DNA of 64,000 nt from contig OZ253954.1 in NCBI GenBank assembly GCA_965267405.1, forward strand, positions 2,852,001-2,916,000. The letters run 5' to 3'. Shown here in pieces: positions 27,477 to 35,778 of the stretch (its first letter is position 1; each line of letters starts with the position of its first letter). The position numbers and the translations under genes were made by a program. Source of the DNA: JAPPOI01 sp028818055 (lineage in GTDB: Bacteria; Pseudomonadota; Alphaproteobacteria; Rhodobacterales; Rhodobacteraceae). The notes under the pieces were generated by a model that saw nothing but the letters and a program-made list of their open reading frames with translations, was not told the DNA's origin and did no database searches.

Positions 27477-27691
27477 TTTCGGCCCGTCTCGCTCTGCCGC
27501 GCGCGTCCCTTCGCCTCCACAGTGGGATGCTCCGGGGGATGAGAGTGGGATCACCATCCCCCACCACCGCCTTTGCCACAGAGTTGCAAGGCGCAAATTG
27601 ATCCCCCTCCGTATCCCACTTCGATCCTGACGACATCCCACAGCAGGATTTCGCATCTTCCTCCTAACGCAGCGAGCGACAGGAGACGAAG
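27477..27691. promoter_or_regulatory. GTGGGAT repeat array before the early operon
   Basis: A gene-free 215-base gap. GTGGGAT occurs at 27522-27528 and 27545-27551 in one orientation and, inverted as ATCCCAC, at 27613-27619 and 27635-27641. The spacings are 23 and 22 bases, so the set is symmetric about 27581. This looks like an operator array controlling the operon that starts at 27692. Confidence 0.5.
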
Positions 27692-27901
27692 ATGCAACTC
27701 AAACACCTCAGTCAGAAAGAACTAGCCCGGCGCTGGAACATCTCGCACCGCACGCTGGAGCGGTGGCGGTGGGCAGGTGAAGGTCCGCAGTTCATGAAGC
27801 TGGGCGGCCGCGTGGTCTACCGCATGGAGGATATCACCGCGTTCGAGCATGCGCAGCTGCGTAACAGCACCGGCGCGGATGCGCAGGCCGGTGCCGCATG
27901 A
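27692..27901 (+). CDS. AlpA/excisionase-like HTH protein
   Basis: A 69-residue MerR/AlpA-type helix-turn-helix: LSQKELARRWNISHRTLERWRWAGEGPQFMKLGGRVVYRMEDITAFE. Proteins of this size and pattern act as excisionases or as small phage regulators. It begins the coupled early operon; its stop overlaps the ATG of the next gene. A purine-rich ribosome site (CAGGAGACGAAG) precedes it. Confidence 0.85.
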   Translation: MQLKHLSQKELARRWNISHRTLERWRWAGEGPQFMKLGGRVVYRMEDITAFEHAQLRNSTGADAQAGAA

Positions 27902-28257
27902 TGGTCCGGCTCGATGACTTTGCGGCCGACCAGGTGGTGCCGTTCGGTGCCGCTAACGGCCTGAACGAGGTCGGGTTCTGTGCCTGGATCGCGCAGTCCG
28001 AACCCGGAGAGACGCTGGTTTATCACCGCGGGTTCCTGGCAGTCGATGCCACCGCCGTTCTGTCTAAACTCCCTGGCGACCGTCAGCGCGCCTTGCGTCA
28101 GGTCGCGGCCGCCGCCCTTCGCGCGGCTGAGCAGAACCTCGTTCATCTCGTCCAGGCGCGGATCGGTCCTGACCAATTCGCCTACATCGCCATCGCCCGG
28201 CCGAAACCCCGATCCAGCGGCGCCGCATTGTCGGTCCGCCTGCTCGAGGCCGCGTGA
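27898..28257 (+). CDS. Early prophage protein of unknown function
   Basis: A 119-residue protein with a start overlapping the upstream stop. It contains GFCAWIAQSEPGETLVYHRGFLAVDATAVLSKLP and a basic helical middle (RQRALRQVAAAALRAAEQNLVHLVQARIGPDQFAYIAIARP). Similar proteins occur in the early operons of Rhodobacterales phages. No known function. Confidence 0.75.
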   Translation: MMVRLDDFAADQVVPFGAANGLNEVGFCAWIAQSEPGETLVYHRGFLAVDATAVLSKLPGDRQRALRQVAAAALRAAEQNLVHLVQARIGPDQFAYIAIARPKPRSSGAALSVRLLEAA

Positions 28258-28790
28258 TGACCGCCTTCCAATCCCTTTTCACCGATCACGGAGACCCTTT
28301 CATGCCTTTTCCCGCAAACACCCCCACGCCCGACGATCTGCCAAGCCTCAGCGTAGCTGAGATCGCGGCCTTGCCGATCGAGTTACTGGCAATTCTGCAG
28401 CGTGAGATCGACGAGCGTCTGAAGCGTGACAAAGCCGCTAAGGCCCGTTTTGATGCTGGACTGGCTGTCCGCTATGCCACCCGCGCTGCCGAAGAACGAC
28501 AGGTTTCGGGCAAAGACACCGGAACAGTCCGCTTTGATGATGGCGATTTCACCGTGGTCGCTGATCTGCCGAAGCGGGTGGATTGGGACCAGGGTCGGCT
28601 GGCCGACATGGTTGCGCGGATCGAGGAGGCTGGAGACGATCCCGCCGAATATGTCGACCTGGCCTACAGGGTGCCGGAGCGCAAATACGCCGCCTGGCCC
28701 GAGGCCATCCGTCAGGGCTTCGAGCCTGCACGCTCGGTGCGGCCAGGCACGCTGAAGGTCGAGATCCTCGCGCAGGGGGCTGATCAGTGA
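28254..28790 (+). CDS. Early prophage protein upstream of Sak4-like ATPase
   Basis: A 178-residue protein starting at 28254 (overlapping the previous stop); a second start at 28302 (MPFPANTPTPDDLPSLS) has a better ribosome site (GGAG, eight bases). It contains IAALPIELLAILQREIDERLKRDKAAKARFDAGL, a helical charged segment. The second half has RVDWDQGRLADMVARIEEAGDDPAEYVDL, a pattern seen in phage proteins beside Sak4-type ATPases. Function unknown. Confidence 0.75.
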   Translation: MMTAFQSLFTDHGDPFMPFPANTPTPDDLPSLSVAEIAALPIELLAILQREIDERLKRDKAAKARFDAGLAVRYATRAAEERQVSGKDTGTVRFDDGDFTVVADLPKRVDWDQGRLADMVARIEEAGDDPAEYVDLAYRVPERKYAAWPEAIRQGFEPARSVRPGTLKVEILAQGADQ

Positions 28791-29662
28791 GCCTCCCCAT
28801 CATCAGCGCCGACGAACGTCTGGCTGTGCCGCGCGGTATCAAGGGTTGCATCTTCGGGAAATCCGGCATCGGGAAGACCTCGCTGCTCTGGACCCTCGAT
28901 CCCGACCGCACTTTGTTCATGGATCTCGAAGCGGGGGATCTCGCCATCGAGGGATGGACGGGCGCCAGTATCCGGCCGCGCACATGGACGGAATGTCGGG
29001 ATTTTGCGGTGTTCATCGGCGGGCCGAACCCGGCGCTGCGGGATGAGCAGCCTTACAGCCTGGCGCATTATGCCGCCATCTGCGACCGCTTCGGTGATCC
29101 GGCCGCACTGGACCGCTACGACACCATCTTCGTGGACTCGATAACTGTTGCAGGACGGCTCTGCTTCGGGTGGTGCAAAGGCCAACCCGAGGCGCTGTCG
29201 GAGAAAACCGGCAAGCCGGATGTGCGCGGGGCTTACGGGCTGCACGGCCGCGAAATGATCGGCTGGCTCACCCACCTGCAGCACACGCGGGCCAAGAACG
29301 TCTGGTTCGTCGGGATCCTCGACGAGAAGCTCGACGACTTCAATCGCAAGCTGTTCCAGCCGCAGATCGACGGCTCGAAGACCGGGCTCGAGCTGCCGGG
29401 GATCGTCGATGAGGTGATCACCATGGCGGAACTGAAGGCCGATGGCGGCGATCCGTATCGCGCCTTTGTCTGCCACACGATCAACCCCTGGGGTTTCCCG
29501 GCCAAGGACCGCTCGGGCCGTCTGGACCATGTCGAAGAACCCCATCTCGGTCGCCTAATGGCCAAGATTCGGACGGCTGCAACACCGGCATCCGACCGGC
29601 TGACCTACGCTCCGCCACCCACCGATCCGGCCAGCGACGACCAATCCCAACCACAATCTTGA
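28787..29662 (+). CDS. RecA-like phage recombination ATPase (Sak4-like)
   Basis: A 291-residue AAA/RecA-fold ATPase starting at GTG 28787, which overlaps the upstream stop. Walker A is GKSGIGKTS (residues 24-32) and Walker B is YDTIFVDSI. Later blocks are NVWFVGILDEKLDD and LELPGIVDEVITM. It fits the family annotated 'ATP-binding protein' or Sak4 in siphophages, a single-strand annealing protein. The next gene looks like an SSB, the usual Sak4 partner. Confidence 0.85.
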   Translation: MSLPIISADERLAVPRGIKGCIFGKSGIGKTSLLWTLDPDRTLFMDLEAGDLAIEGWTGASIRPRTWTECRDFAVFIGGPNPALRDEQPYSLAHYAAICDRFGDPAALDRYDTIFVDSITVAGRLCFGWCKGQPEALSEKTGKPDVRGAYGLHGREMIGWLTHLQHTRAKNVWFVGILDEKLDDFNRKLFQPQIDGSKTGLELPGIVDEVITMAELKADGGDPYRAFVCHTINPWGFPAKDRSGRLDHVEEPHLGRLMAKIRTAATPASDRLTYAPPPTDPASDDQSQPQS

Positions 29663-29681
29663 TCAGAAAAGGAGGTTCCCA

Positions 29682-30290
29682 ATGGGTTCCTGGAACGACT
29701 TCAACGACGCGCAGAGCAACACCAATCTCATCCCCAAGGGCACACTGGCCAAAGTACGCCTGACCATCCGGCCGGGTGGCTTCGACGACGCCCCGCAGGG
29801 CTGGACCGGCGGCTACGCCACACGCGGCTCCACCGGCGCGGTGTACCTCAACGGCGAGTTCACTGTGACCGAGGGGCAATATGCCCGCCGCAAGATCTTC
29901 ACCTTGATCGGGCTTCACAGCCCCAAAGGCCCGGACTGGGCCAACATGGGCCGCAGCCTGGTGCGCGGCATGCTGAACTCGGCGCGCGGGATTTCCGACA
30001 AGGACATGTCGCCCGAGGCGCAGGCAGCTCGGCGCATCAGCGGTTTCGCCGATCTCGACGGCATTGAGTTCGTCGCCCGCATCGACATCGGCACCGATGC
30101 CAGCGGCGACGACAAGAACGAGATCCGCGGCGCCATCACGCCTGATCATCGCGAATATGGGCAGGTCATGGGTACGGCGCCGGTGGCGGCGGCGTCTTCA
30201 GGGGCTCCGGACTTTGCTTCGGCCGCGCATCAAACCGCGTACGAGGCGCAAGCGCCAGCGCCGCATGGGCGTCCCTCGTGGGCAGACTGA
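29682..30290 (+). CDS. Phage single-stranded-DNA-binding-like protein
   Basis: A 202-residue protein after GGAGGTTCCC. The body is OB-fold-like (GTLAKVRLTIRPGGFDDAP, GAVYLNGEFTVTEGQYARRKIFTLIGL) with ISGFADLDGIEFVARIDIG. The tail is Ala/Pro-rich and ends in SWAD. Proteins of this type follow Sak4 ATPases in many phages and are taken as SSBs. The assignment rests on context and weak pattern likeness. Confidence 0.7.
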   Translation: MGSWNDFNDAQSNTNLIPKGTLAKVRLTIRPGGFDDAPQGWTGGYATRGSTGAVYLNGEFTVTEGQYARRKIFTLIGLHSPKGPDWANMGRSLVRGMLNSARGISDKDMSPEAQAARRISGFADLDGIEFVARIDIGTDASGDDKNEIRGAITPDHREYGQVMGTAPVAAASSGAPDFASAAHQTAYEAQAPAPHGRPSWAD

Positions 30291-30318
30291 GCCTCGGGCC
30301 GTCTGAGGTGGAGCGCTC

Positions 30319-30786
30319 TTGCGCTTCACCGACACACGGATGCGGCGAATGCAGCAACTGAACTGTGTCGCGCAAATCTCACCCGCGCTCAGGGCGGCTT
30401 CGGATAGATCGGGCACTGATCGTCTTTGGCATCCGCGCGGCACGCTCTGCGCTGTCTGCTTGTCCCGCACCCGTGGCTTCGGCTGGTTCAATCCCCACCA
30501 GCCACACCCACACATGATCCGCCGCTGGTTCTGCTCCATGGGCTGCCAGGCGGCCTTCACCCGCAAAGCGAAGAAAGGACCGACCATGGTCGAGTTCACG
30601 AATGAGGAAACGCAAGCCCTGCCTGCTGTCATGCGCGCGCTGGCCCCTGAAATGGAACGGATTGGCTGGGAGAGACCGCTTGGCCAGCTGTCCCAGGCCG
30701 ACATGCAGCAGCTGATCGTCACCACCATCAACGCGTTCCGTGCCGAGATGTCTAAGAACACCCTGGAAGACGAGATTCCGTTTTGA
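30319..30786 (+). CDS. DUF6511-like prophage protein with Cys motifs
   Basis: A 155-residue protein; TTG 30319 has a GAGGTGGAG ribosome site, and ATG 30340 is an alternative. The N-terminal half has a zinc-finger-like set: C-A-V-C (TLCAVCLSRTRGFGWFNP) and C-S-M-G-C (RRWFCSMGCQAAF). The C-terminal half is helical and ends in LEDEIPF, which resembles an SSB acidic tip. The pattern fits the family called DUF6511. Its stop overlaps the next start (TGATG). Confidence 0.75.
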   Translation: MRFTDTRMRRMQQLNCVAQISPALRAASDRSGTDRLWHPRGTLCAVCLSRTRGFGWFNPHQPHPHMIRRWFCSMGCQAAFTRKAKKGPTMVEFTNEETQALPAVMRALAPEMERIGWERPLGQLSQADMQQLIVTTINAFRAEMSKNTLEDEIPF

Positions 30787-31544
30787 TGCTGGATTTCAAC
30801 CCACGCCCCTCGATGGCCGAGCGGATCAACACGCTGGTCGATGCGGCCCTTATCGCCGAGCGTGAAGCCACGCCACCCCGGACCTATCTTGGGGCATCCC
30901 GCCTCGGCCATGCCTGCGAACGCGCGCTGCAATTCGAGTTTGCCGGTGCGCCGAAGGATGGCGGTGCCGACTTCAGCGGACAAACGCTACGGATCTTCGC
31001 CGTCGGCCACCAGCTTGAGGACCTGGCGATCCGCTGGCTGCGCGCCGCGGGGATCGATCTGGTCACCCAAAAGCGCGATGGCGGCCAGTTTGGCTTCTCC
31101 GTGGCGGGCGGTCGTATCCGGGGCCATGTCGACGGGATCATCGCTGACGCCCCGGCGGCGGTTGGCATGCGCACCCCGGCGCTCTGGGAATGTAAGACCA
31201 TGAACGCAAAGAACTGGCGCGCCTGCGTCAAGGACGGGGTCACGGTTTCCAAGCCCGTCTACGCCGCCCAGATCGCGATCTATCAGGCCTACATGGAGCC
31301 ATCGGTGCCCGGGATCTCAGCCGCACCGGCGCTGTTCACCGCGATCAACAAGGATACGGCCGAGCTTCACCACGAGCTTGTCCCCTTCGATGCCGATCTG
31401 GCGCAGCGCATGTCCGACCGCGCCGTGAGGATCCTGCAGGCCACCGACGCGGGCGAGCTGCTTCCGCGGATCGCCACCAATCGCGATTTCTTTGAATGCC
31501 GGTTCTGCGCCCATGCCGAGCGGTGCTGGAGCCTCACCAAATGA
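30786..31544 (+). CDS. Cas4/RecB-like PD-(D/E)XK nuclease
   Basis: A 252-residue nuclease. Active-site residues are D116 (GHVDGII) and E135-x-K137 (LWECKTMN). Four Cys, C44 in GHACERA and C238, C241, C247 in ECRFCAHAERC, match the iron-sulfur cluster arrangement of Cas4 and AddB. No cas1 or CRISPR array is nearby, so it is a phage recombination nuclease, probably acting with the Sak4-like ATPase. It overlaps the next gene (ATGA). Confidence 0.88.
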   Translation: MLDFNPRPSMAERINTLVDAALIAEREATPPRTYLGASRLGHACERALQFEFAGAPKDGGADFSGQTLRIFAVGHQLEDLAIRWLRAAGIDLVTQKRDGGQFGFSVAGGRIRGHVDGIIADAPAAVGMRTPALWECKTMNAKNWRACVKDGVTVSKPVYAAQIAIYQAYMEPSVPGISAAPALFTAINKDTAELHHELVPFDADLAQRMSDRAVRILQATDAGELLPRIATNRDFFECRFCAHAERCWSLTK

Positions 31545-33898
31545 CTGACGAGCCAGCCGATCCCGACGAGGACACATCTATGCGCGACGACACGACGACC
31601 GATACGCCCGCGGAAAACATCGTCCATTTCAACCCTTGGCGCGACTTCAACGATGCTGCTCCGCAGATTGACGTTTTCGGCGATGAGCCGGACCCTGAGC
31701 AGATCGCCCAGTTCATGCAGGTCGTCTTCGGCTATTGTGACGGGCTGATCCCGGTCCGCAGTTTTATCGACAAGGGCCAGGGCATCGATGGCCGCCCGCA
31801 CAATATCTGGCTCGAGGCGGATCAGGCCGCCCCAGAGAAGATGGCAACCTTCGCCACATGGGCCTCACGCGAGGGGGCGGCCGTCTACGTGATACCCGGC
31901 ACCGTTGCCGCGTCCGGCCAGGCCAAGGCTGCGGAAATCCTGCAAATGCAAACCGTGGTCGTCGACCTCGACACGGGCGACATAGCCGCAAAGCGTGCCC
32001 ATCTGGAGCGCCATCTTGGTTCGCCGACCATGGTGGTGGAAAGCGGTGGCGTGACGCCGGAGCGACAGCGAAAGTGCCATGTCTGGTGGGCGCTGACCGA
32101 GCCTGCCGAGGGGGATGACATTACCCGTGTCTGCCGTCTGCGCGGCGACATTGCCGCCAAGGTCGGCGGGGATATGCATTTCCGCTCGGCGCACCAGCCG
32201 ATCCGGGTGGCGGGTTCGGTCTATTACAAGAATAACCTCAAGACGCAGGTGCGCATCGTCGAGCTGAACGCCGCCCACGAGCGTGATCTGGATGAGTTCA
32301 TCGAAGCCGTGACAGACATGCCGCCCGCGCCGGGCGTGCCGCTGCAGCCTGAGTTCACCCATCCGGACAAGCCCGCAATGGGCGATGTGCTGGTTACGCC
32401 GGTGCGCGAGGGCGCGCAGGATGATTGGTCACGGTTCGAGGGCGCATCCGCCGCGATCGGCCATTTCATCCGCATGGTCCACGAGGGCCGAATGTCCAAG
32501 GACGAAGGCTGGGAAGGCATCTGTGGCTACAATGCCGCGATGTTGCGACCGCAGTGGCCGGTCGAACGTCTCAAGCGCGAGTCCGAGCGGCTCTGGGATC
32601 GGCATGTCGAGAAATACGGACCGCCGGTCATCCGATTGGACTCCGGCGCACCGGGGCCGGTCGAGATGCCCGCTTTCACGCTCGGCGCGCTGCTGGACGA
32701 CCAGAGCCCGATGCCCGAAGACATCATCGCACCCCGCGTCCTGACGCCGGGTGGCCTCCTGGTGCTGGGCGGCGCGCCAAAGGTCGGCAAAAGCGATCTG
32801 CTGATCTCCTGGCTCGTGCACATGGCGGCAGGTGCGCCTTTCCTCGGCTTCGCCCCGCCGCGGCCGCTGCGCGTGTTCTATCTGCAGGCTGAAATCCAGT
32901 ATCACTATTTGCGCGAACGCTTGAAGCAGATCGCCCTCCCGCCAGAGGTTCTATCCGCTGCGCGCGACACCTTCGTTGCCACGCCCAAGCTGAAGATGCT
33001 GCTCGACAATGAGGGCAGCGTGCGCGTGGCGCGCGCTGTTCAGACGGCGTTCCCGGATGCGCCGCCAGACATCCTCTGTGTCGACCCGATCCGAAACCTG
33101 TTCGACGGCGGGCCCGATGGCGGCGGCGAGAACGACAACACGGCCATGATGTTCTTCCTCAAGGAGCGCATCGAGGTCCTGCGCGACCACATCGACCCCG
33201 ACTGCGGGGTGATCCTGGTCCACCACACCAAGAAGCTCAGCAAGCAGCAGGTGAAGGACGATCCCTTCCTCGCACTCTCTGGCGCCAGCGCGCTGCGCGG
33301 GTTTTACACCTCCGGCCTGATCCTGCATCGGCCCGACGAAGAGACCCCGGAACGCAAGCTGGAGATCGAGCTTCGGAACGGACCTGCGCTTCCGCCCAAG
33401 CTGATCGACAAGGTCGGTGGCCAATGGGTCGAGTTGAACCCCATGAACGAACGCCTCGTTCGCAAGGACGTCGGTGCCAAACATGACGCCGAGCGGGACC
33501 GCAAGCGCGATGTGATCCTGTCGATCCTGATCGACGAGGCTGCCGACGGCAAACTCTACACCTCGACCCAGTTTCGCGAAGCGTTTGAGAACCAGCGTGG
33601 CCTGGGCAGCCAGTTCACAATTCGCGACCGCATCAATGTGCTGGCCACTAAGGGCCACATCCGTTTTCTACGTGACGGCACACAATTCGGCCACTCCGTC
33701 GTTCGGTCGCGCTTCGGTTATCTCTGCACAGAAGGCATGGTGTTTGGCCGCGAGGGTCGCATCGATCCGGATACTGGGGAGGTCCAGGACAGCGTCATTC
33801 CGGTCGTCCCGAGCCACTACAAGTCACCCTCCAACGGGCACTGCATGGACCTCGAAGACCCTTCCGATTGGTCGATCCGGGAGGAAGAAAGTGCCTGA
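31541..33898 (+). CDS. Phage primase-helicase
   Basis: A 785-residue protein. The N-terminal half (about residues 60-240) has primase-polymerase-like blocks (VVVDLDTGDIAAKRAHLE, ESGGVTPERQRKCHVWW, DMHFRSAHQPIRVAGSVY). The C-terminal half is a RepA-like hexameric helicase: Walker A LGGAPKVGKSD (around 404-414), DILCVDPIRNLFDGG, VILVHHTKKLSK. A winged-helix tail follows (KRDVILSILIDEAADGKLYT). It likely starts prophage replication. The repeat array directly downstream is a plausible origin. Confidence 0.88.
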   Translation: MTDEPADPDEDTSMRDDTTTDTPAENIVHFNPWRDFNDAAPQIDVFGDEPDPEQIAQFMQVVFGYCDGLIPVRSFIDKGQGIDGRPHNIWLEADQAAPEKMATFATWASREGAAVYVIPGTVAASGQAKAAEILQMQTVVVDLDTGDIAAKRAHLERHLGSPTMVVESGGVTPERQRKCHVWWALTEPAEGDDITRVCRLRGDIAAKVGGDMHFRSAHQPIRVAGSVYYKNNLKTQVRIVELNAAHERDLDEFIEAVTDMPPAPGVPLQPEFTHPDKPAMGDVLVTPVREGAQDDWSRFEGASAAIGHFIRMVHEGRMSKDEGWEGICGYNAAMLRPQWPVERLKRESERLWDRHVEKYGPPVIRLDSGAPGPVEMPAFTLGALLDDQSPMPEDIIAPRVLTPGGLLVLGGAPKVGKSDLLISWLVHMAAGAPFLGFAPPRPLRVFYLQAEIQYHYLRERLKQIALPPEVLSAARDTFVATPKLKMLLDNEGSVRVARAVQTAFPDAPPDILCVDPIRNLFDGGPDGGGENDNTAMMFFLKERIEVLRDHIDPDCGVILVHHTKKLSKQQVKDDPFLALSGASALRGFYTSGLILHRPDEETPERKLEIELRNGPALPPKLIDKVGGQWVELNPMNERLVRKDVGAKHDAERDRKRDVILSILIDEAADGKLYTSTQFREAFENQRGLGSQFTIRDRINVLATKGHIRFLRDGTQFGHSVVRSRFGYLCTEGMVFGREGRIDPDTGEVQDSVIPVVPSHYKSPSNGHCMDLEDPSDWSIREEESA

Positions 33899-34089
33899 TT
33901 TTGGCTTGTACGTCCTCTGTACGACCTCAGGACAAACATGTTCGTCCTCCGCTGTTGTTCGTCCTCACCCCAATGAAATCAATTACTTGGAGGGAAAAGA
34001 GGTCGAACATGTTTGTCCTCTTGTACGACCTCTGTTCGTCCTCGAAATCCAAATAAATACAGCATCTTACGCTGATTGGAGGACGAACA
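33899..34089. repeat. 11-bp iteron-like repeat array
   Basis: Consensus TGTWCGWCCTC. Direct copies start at 33907, 33918, 33939, 33956, 34010, 34022 and 34033; inverted copies span 33928-33938, 33999-34009 and 34079-34089. Adjacent copies sit at 11-base steps. Two inverted/direct pairs make 22-bp palindromes centred on ACATGT (33928-33949 and 33999-34020). The array fills the gap after the primase-helicase gene. It could be a phage replication origin or an operator array. Confidence 0.75.
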
Positions 34090-34095
34090 ATGAAA

Positions 34096-34160
34096 GCCCC
34101 CATACTACGTATGGGGGGCCAACCAACAGGTTTGGCCCCCATCCCATACGTAGCCGGAGT
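34096..34160. repeat. Dense hairpin cluster next to the iterons
   Basis: CCCCCATAC (34097-34105) pairs with GTATGGGGG (34109-34117). GGGGCCAA (34115-34122) pairs with TTGGCCCC (34132-34139). A further CATACGTA copy follows at 34145-34152. The overlapping stems could switch between structures and may be part of an origin or a leader of the RuvC-like gene. Confidence 0.5.
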
Positions 34161-34221
34161 ATCCGCGCGCGGGCCAATCTACCCCGCACCTTTCACCTTT
34201 CGAGCAGCAATGGAGATGAGA

Positions 34222-34740
34222 ATGTCGAACGGAAAAATTGAAGCCGTGGACGAACACCAGGTGACAGCTTTGCCGGGGACCATCCTGGCCTTGGATCTCG
34301 GGACCACAACGGGCTGGGCACTGCGGTCCGTGGACGGTCTCGTCACCAGCGGGACAGCGTCGTTCAAACCTGGGCGCTACGATGGCGGTGGCATGCGATA
34401 CCTGCGCTTCACGAATTGGCTGGGCGAGCTGGACCGGCTGTCCGGTCCTGTCGCTGCCATCTGGTTCGAGGAGGTTCGTCGTCATGTCGGGACCGACGCG
34501 GCGCATGTCTTTGGCGGTCTAATGGCCAGCTTGACCAGTTGGGCCGAAATTCGAGGCATTCCATATCAGGGCGTCCCTGTGGGAACGATCAAGAAACACG
34601 CGACCGGAAAAGGCAACGCGCCGAAGCAGGCCATGATTGATGCCGCCCGGGCACGCGGTTTCAGTCCGGCCGACGACAATGAGGCCGACGCCATCGCGAT
34701 CCTGTTCTGGGCGCTGGAGACCAAGGGAGGGATGCAATGA
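34222..34740 (+). CDS. RuvC-like Holliday junction resolvase
   Basis: A 172-residue RNase H-fold nuclease. Acidic residues are D25 (ILALDLGTTTGWAL), E83/E84 (AAIWFEEVRR) and D152/D156 (ADDNEADAIAILF), and KGNAPKQAMI lies before the last block. The start MSNGKIEAV has GGAG eight bases upstream; a longer frame from 34090 would read through the hairpin cluster. Phage resolvases of this kind resolve branched DNA before packaging. The stop overlaps the next start (ATGA). Confidence 0.88.
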   Translation: MSNGKIEAVDEHQVTALPGTILALDLGTTTGWALRSVDGLVTSGTASFKPGRYDGGGMRYLRFTNWLGELDRLSGPVAAIWFEEVRRHVGTDAAHVFGGLMASLTSWAEIRGIPYQGVPVGTIKKHATGKGNAPKQAMIDAARARGFSPADDNEADAIAILFWALETKGGMQ

Positions 34741-34943
34741 GCGGAATGCGTTTTGTTCCCAGGGGCTATGGCGGACACCGCCGCAGCGCCGACGAGGTAA
34801 AGCGGGATGGCTGGCAGGAGCAAGGCCTGCTGGCAGTGGCCATCGACGATCACCGCCTGACCTGGCCGGAACGGGAGTTGGTCCGCCAACTCGGCGAGAG
34901 GCTGTACGGGCAATGCCCGCAAGATCGGAAGGTGTCACAATGA
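34737..34943 (+). CDS. Small conserved prophage protein
   Basis: A 68-residue protein coupled on both sides by ATGA overlaps. It has a basic N-terminus (GMRFVPRGYGGHRRSADEVKRDGWQEQGLLAVAIDD) and a helix (LTWPERELVRQLGERLYGQ). No known function. The tight coupling to the RuvC-like and DUF6362-like genes supports that it is real. Confidence 0.75.
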   Translation: MSGMRFVPRGYGGHRRSADEVKRDGWQEQGLLAVAIDDHRLTWPERELVRQLGERLYGQCPQDRKVSQ

Positions 34944-35368
34944 CAGACTGGACACCCGACCTCGTGGAGGAACGCCTCGCCGAAGCCGCCTTCGTTCTCA
35001 AGCGCCTGCCCGAGCCGCGCAGGCAAGGGTATTTCAGCACCTGGCCTGCGACGGTCTACAGCTTTGCTGACAAAGTGGGCCAGGAGCCGAAGCCCATGCG
35101 TGTGCTGCCCTCGCCGCAGGCGATCAGCCGGATGGAAGAGACTCTGACATGGACCGCCTGCCTCGAGCCTATCGATGGCAAGATCGTCTGGATGAAGGCC
35201 CATGGCGAACGCTGGAAGGAAATCTGCTGGGCGGTCGGTCTGCAACGCTCTGCGGCTCACCAGCACTGGCAATTCGGGATTTCTGTCATTGCGCTAACGC
35301 TCAACAGACGTCGGTTCAATCGCAACATGTCGAAGCGCCGCGTGATCGAACTGGCCGCTGGCGCGTAA
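34940..35368 (+). CDS. DUF6362-like protein
   Basis: A 142-residue protein from ATG 34940. It contains TPDLVEERLAEAAFVLKRLPEPRRQGYFSTWP, ISRMEETLTWTACLEPIDGKIVWMKAHGERWKEICWAVGLQRSAAHQHWQFGISVIAL, and a basic end (NRRRFNRNMSKRRVIELA). The middle looks like a sigma-70 region 4-type HTH, and such proteins often end late-early phage operons just before a terminase or methylase. A regulatory role in late transcription is an inference. Confidence 0.75.
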   Translation: MTDWTPDLVEERLAEAAFVLKRLPEPRRQGYFSTWPATVYSFADKVGQEPKPMRVLPSPQAISRMEETLTWTACLEPIDGKIVWMKAHGERWKEICWAVGLQRSAAHQHWQFGISVIALTLNRRRFNRNMSKRRVIELAAGA

Positions 35369-35778
35369 GCGCCCGTGGTCAATAGGAAAGCGTCCGCCGG
35401 ACAGTTTTCTATGAGACAGAAAGCCCGGCTGGGGGTTAGAAAAGAGATATACTCGGGAGAGGCGCGCGCGGGACGGACTGCGCAGCTGGACCCCGGGTCC
35501 ACCAAAGGGTCCAGCTAAGGTCCATGCCGCTAACCCACTGACTTTGCGGGTCCTTCCTGGCCCAAAACGTATACGGGCGGGCGAAGCGCGCAATATCGCT
35601 AGCGACTGGGCAGGTTTTTTGGGAAGCCACCCCTAGCAGGCATCCACCCGCGATCCGCTGAAAACCACGACAATACAAACCTTTAGATCTGGACACGCCC
35701 GGTGGCCACTGGACCCTCGTGGAGTCCAGGCTGGCTGCCGGTGTCCGGAGTCCACCCGATTGAGGCGAACCGACCCGC
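35369..35778. other. Gene-free spacer before the methyltransferase gene
   Basis: About 410 bases with no supported gene. Just after the upstream stop is an imperfect hairpin (ATAGGAAAGCGTCC at 35382-35395 with GGACAGTTTTCTAT at 35399-35412), possibly a terminator lacking a T-run. Further on are several inverted GGACCC/GGGTCC units (35487-35515 and 35703-35730). A late promoter is likely here but not identified. Confidence 0.4.

Noticed and set aside
30786..31544. Cas4-like nuclease as a sign of CRISPR
   Set aside because: No repeat array or cas1/cas2 is present; the setting is a phage recombination module.
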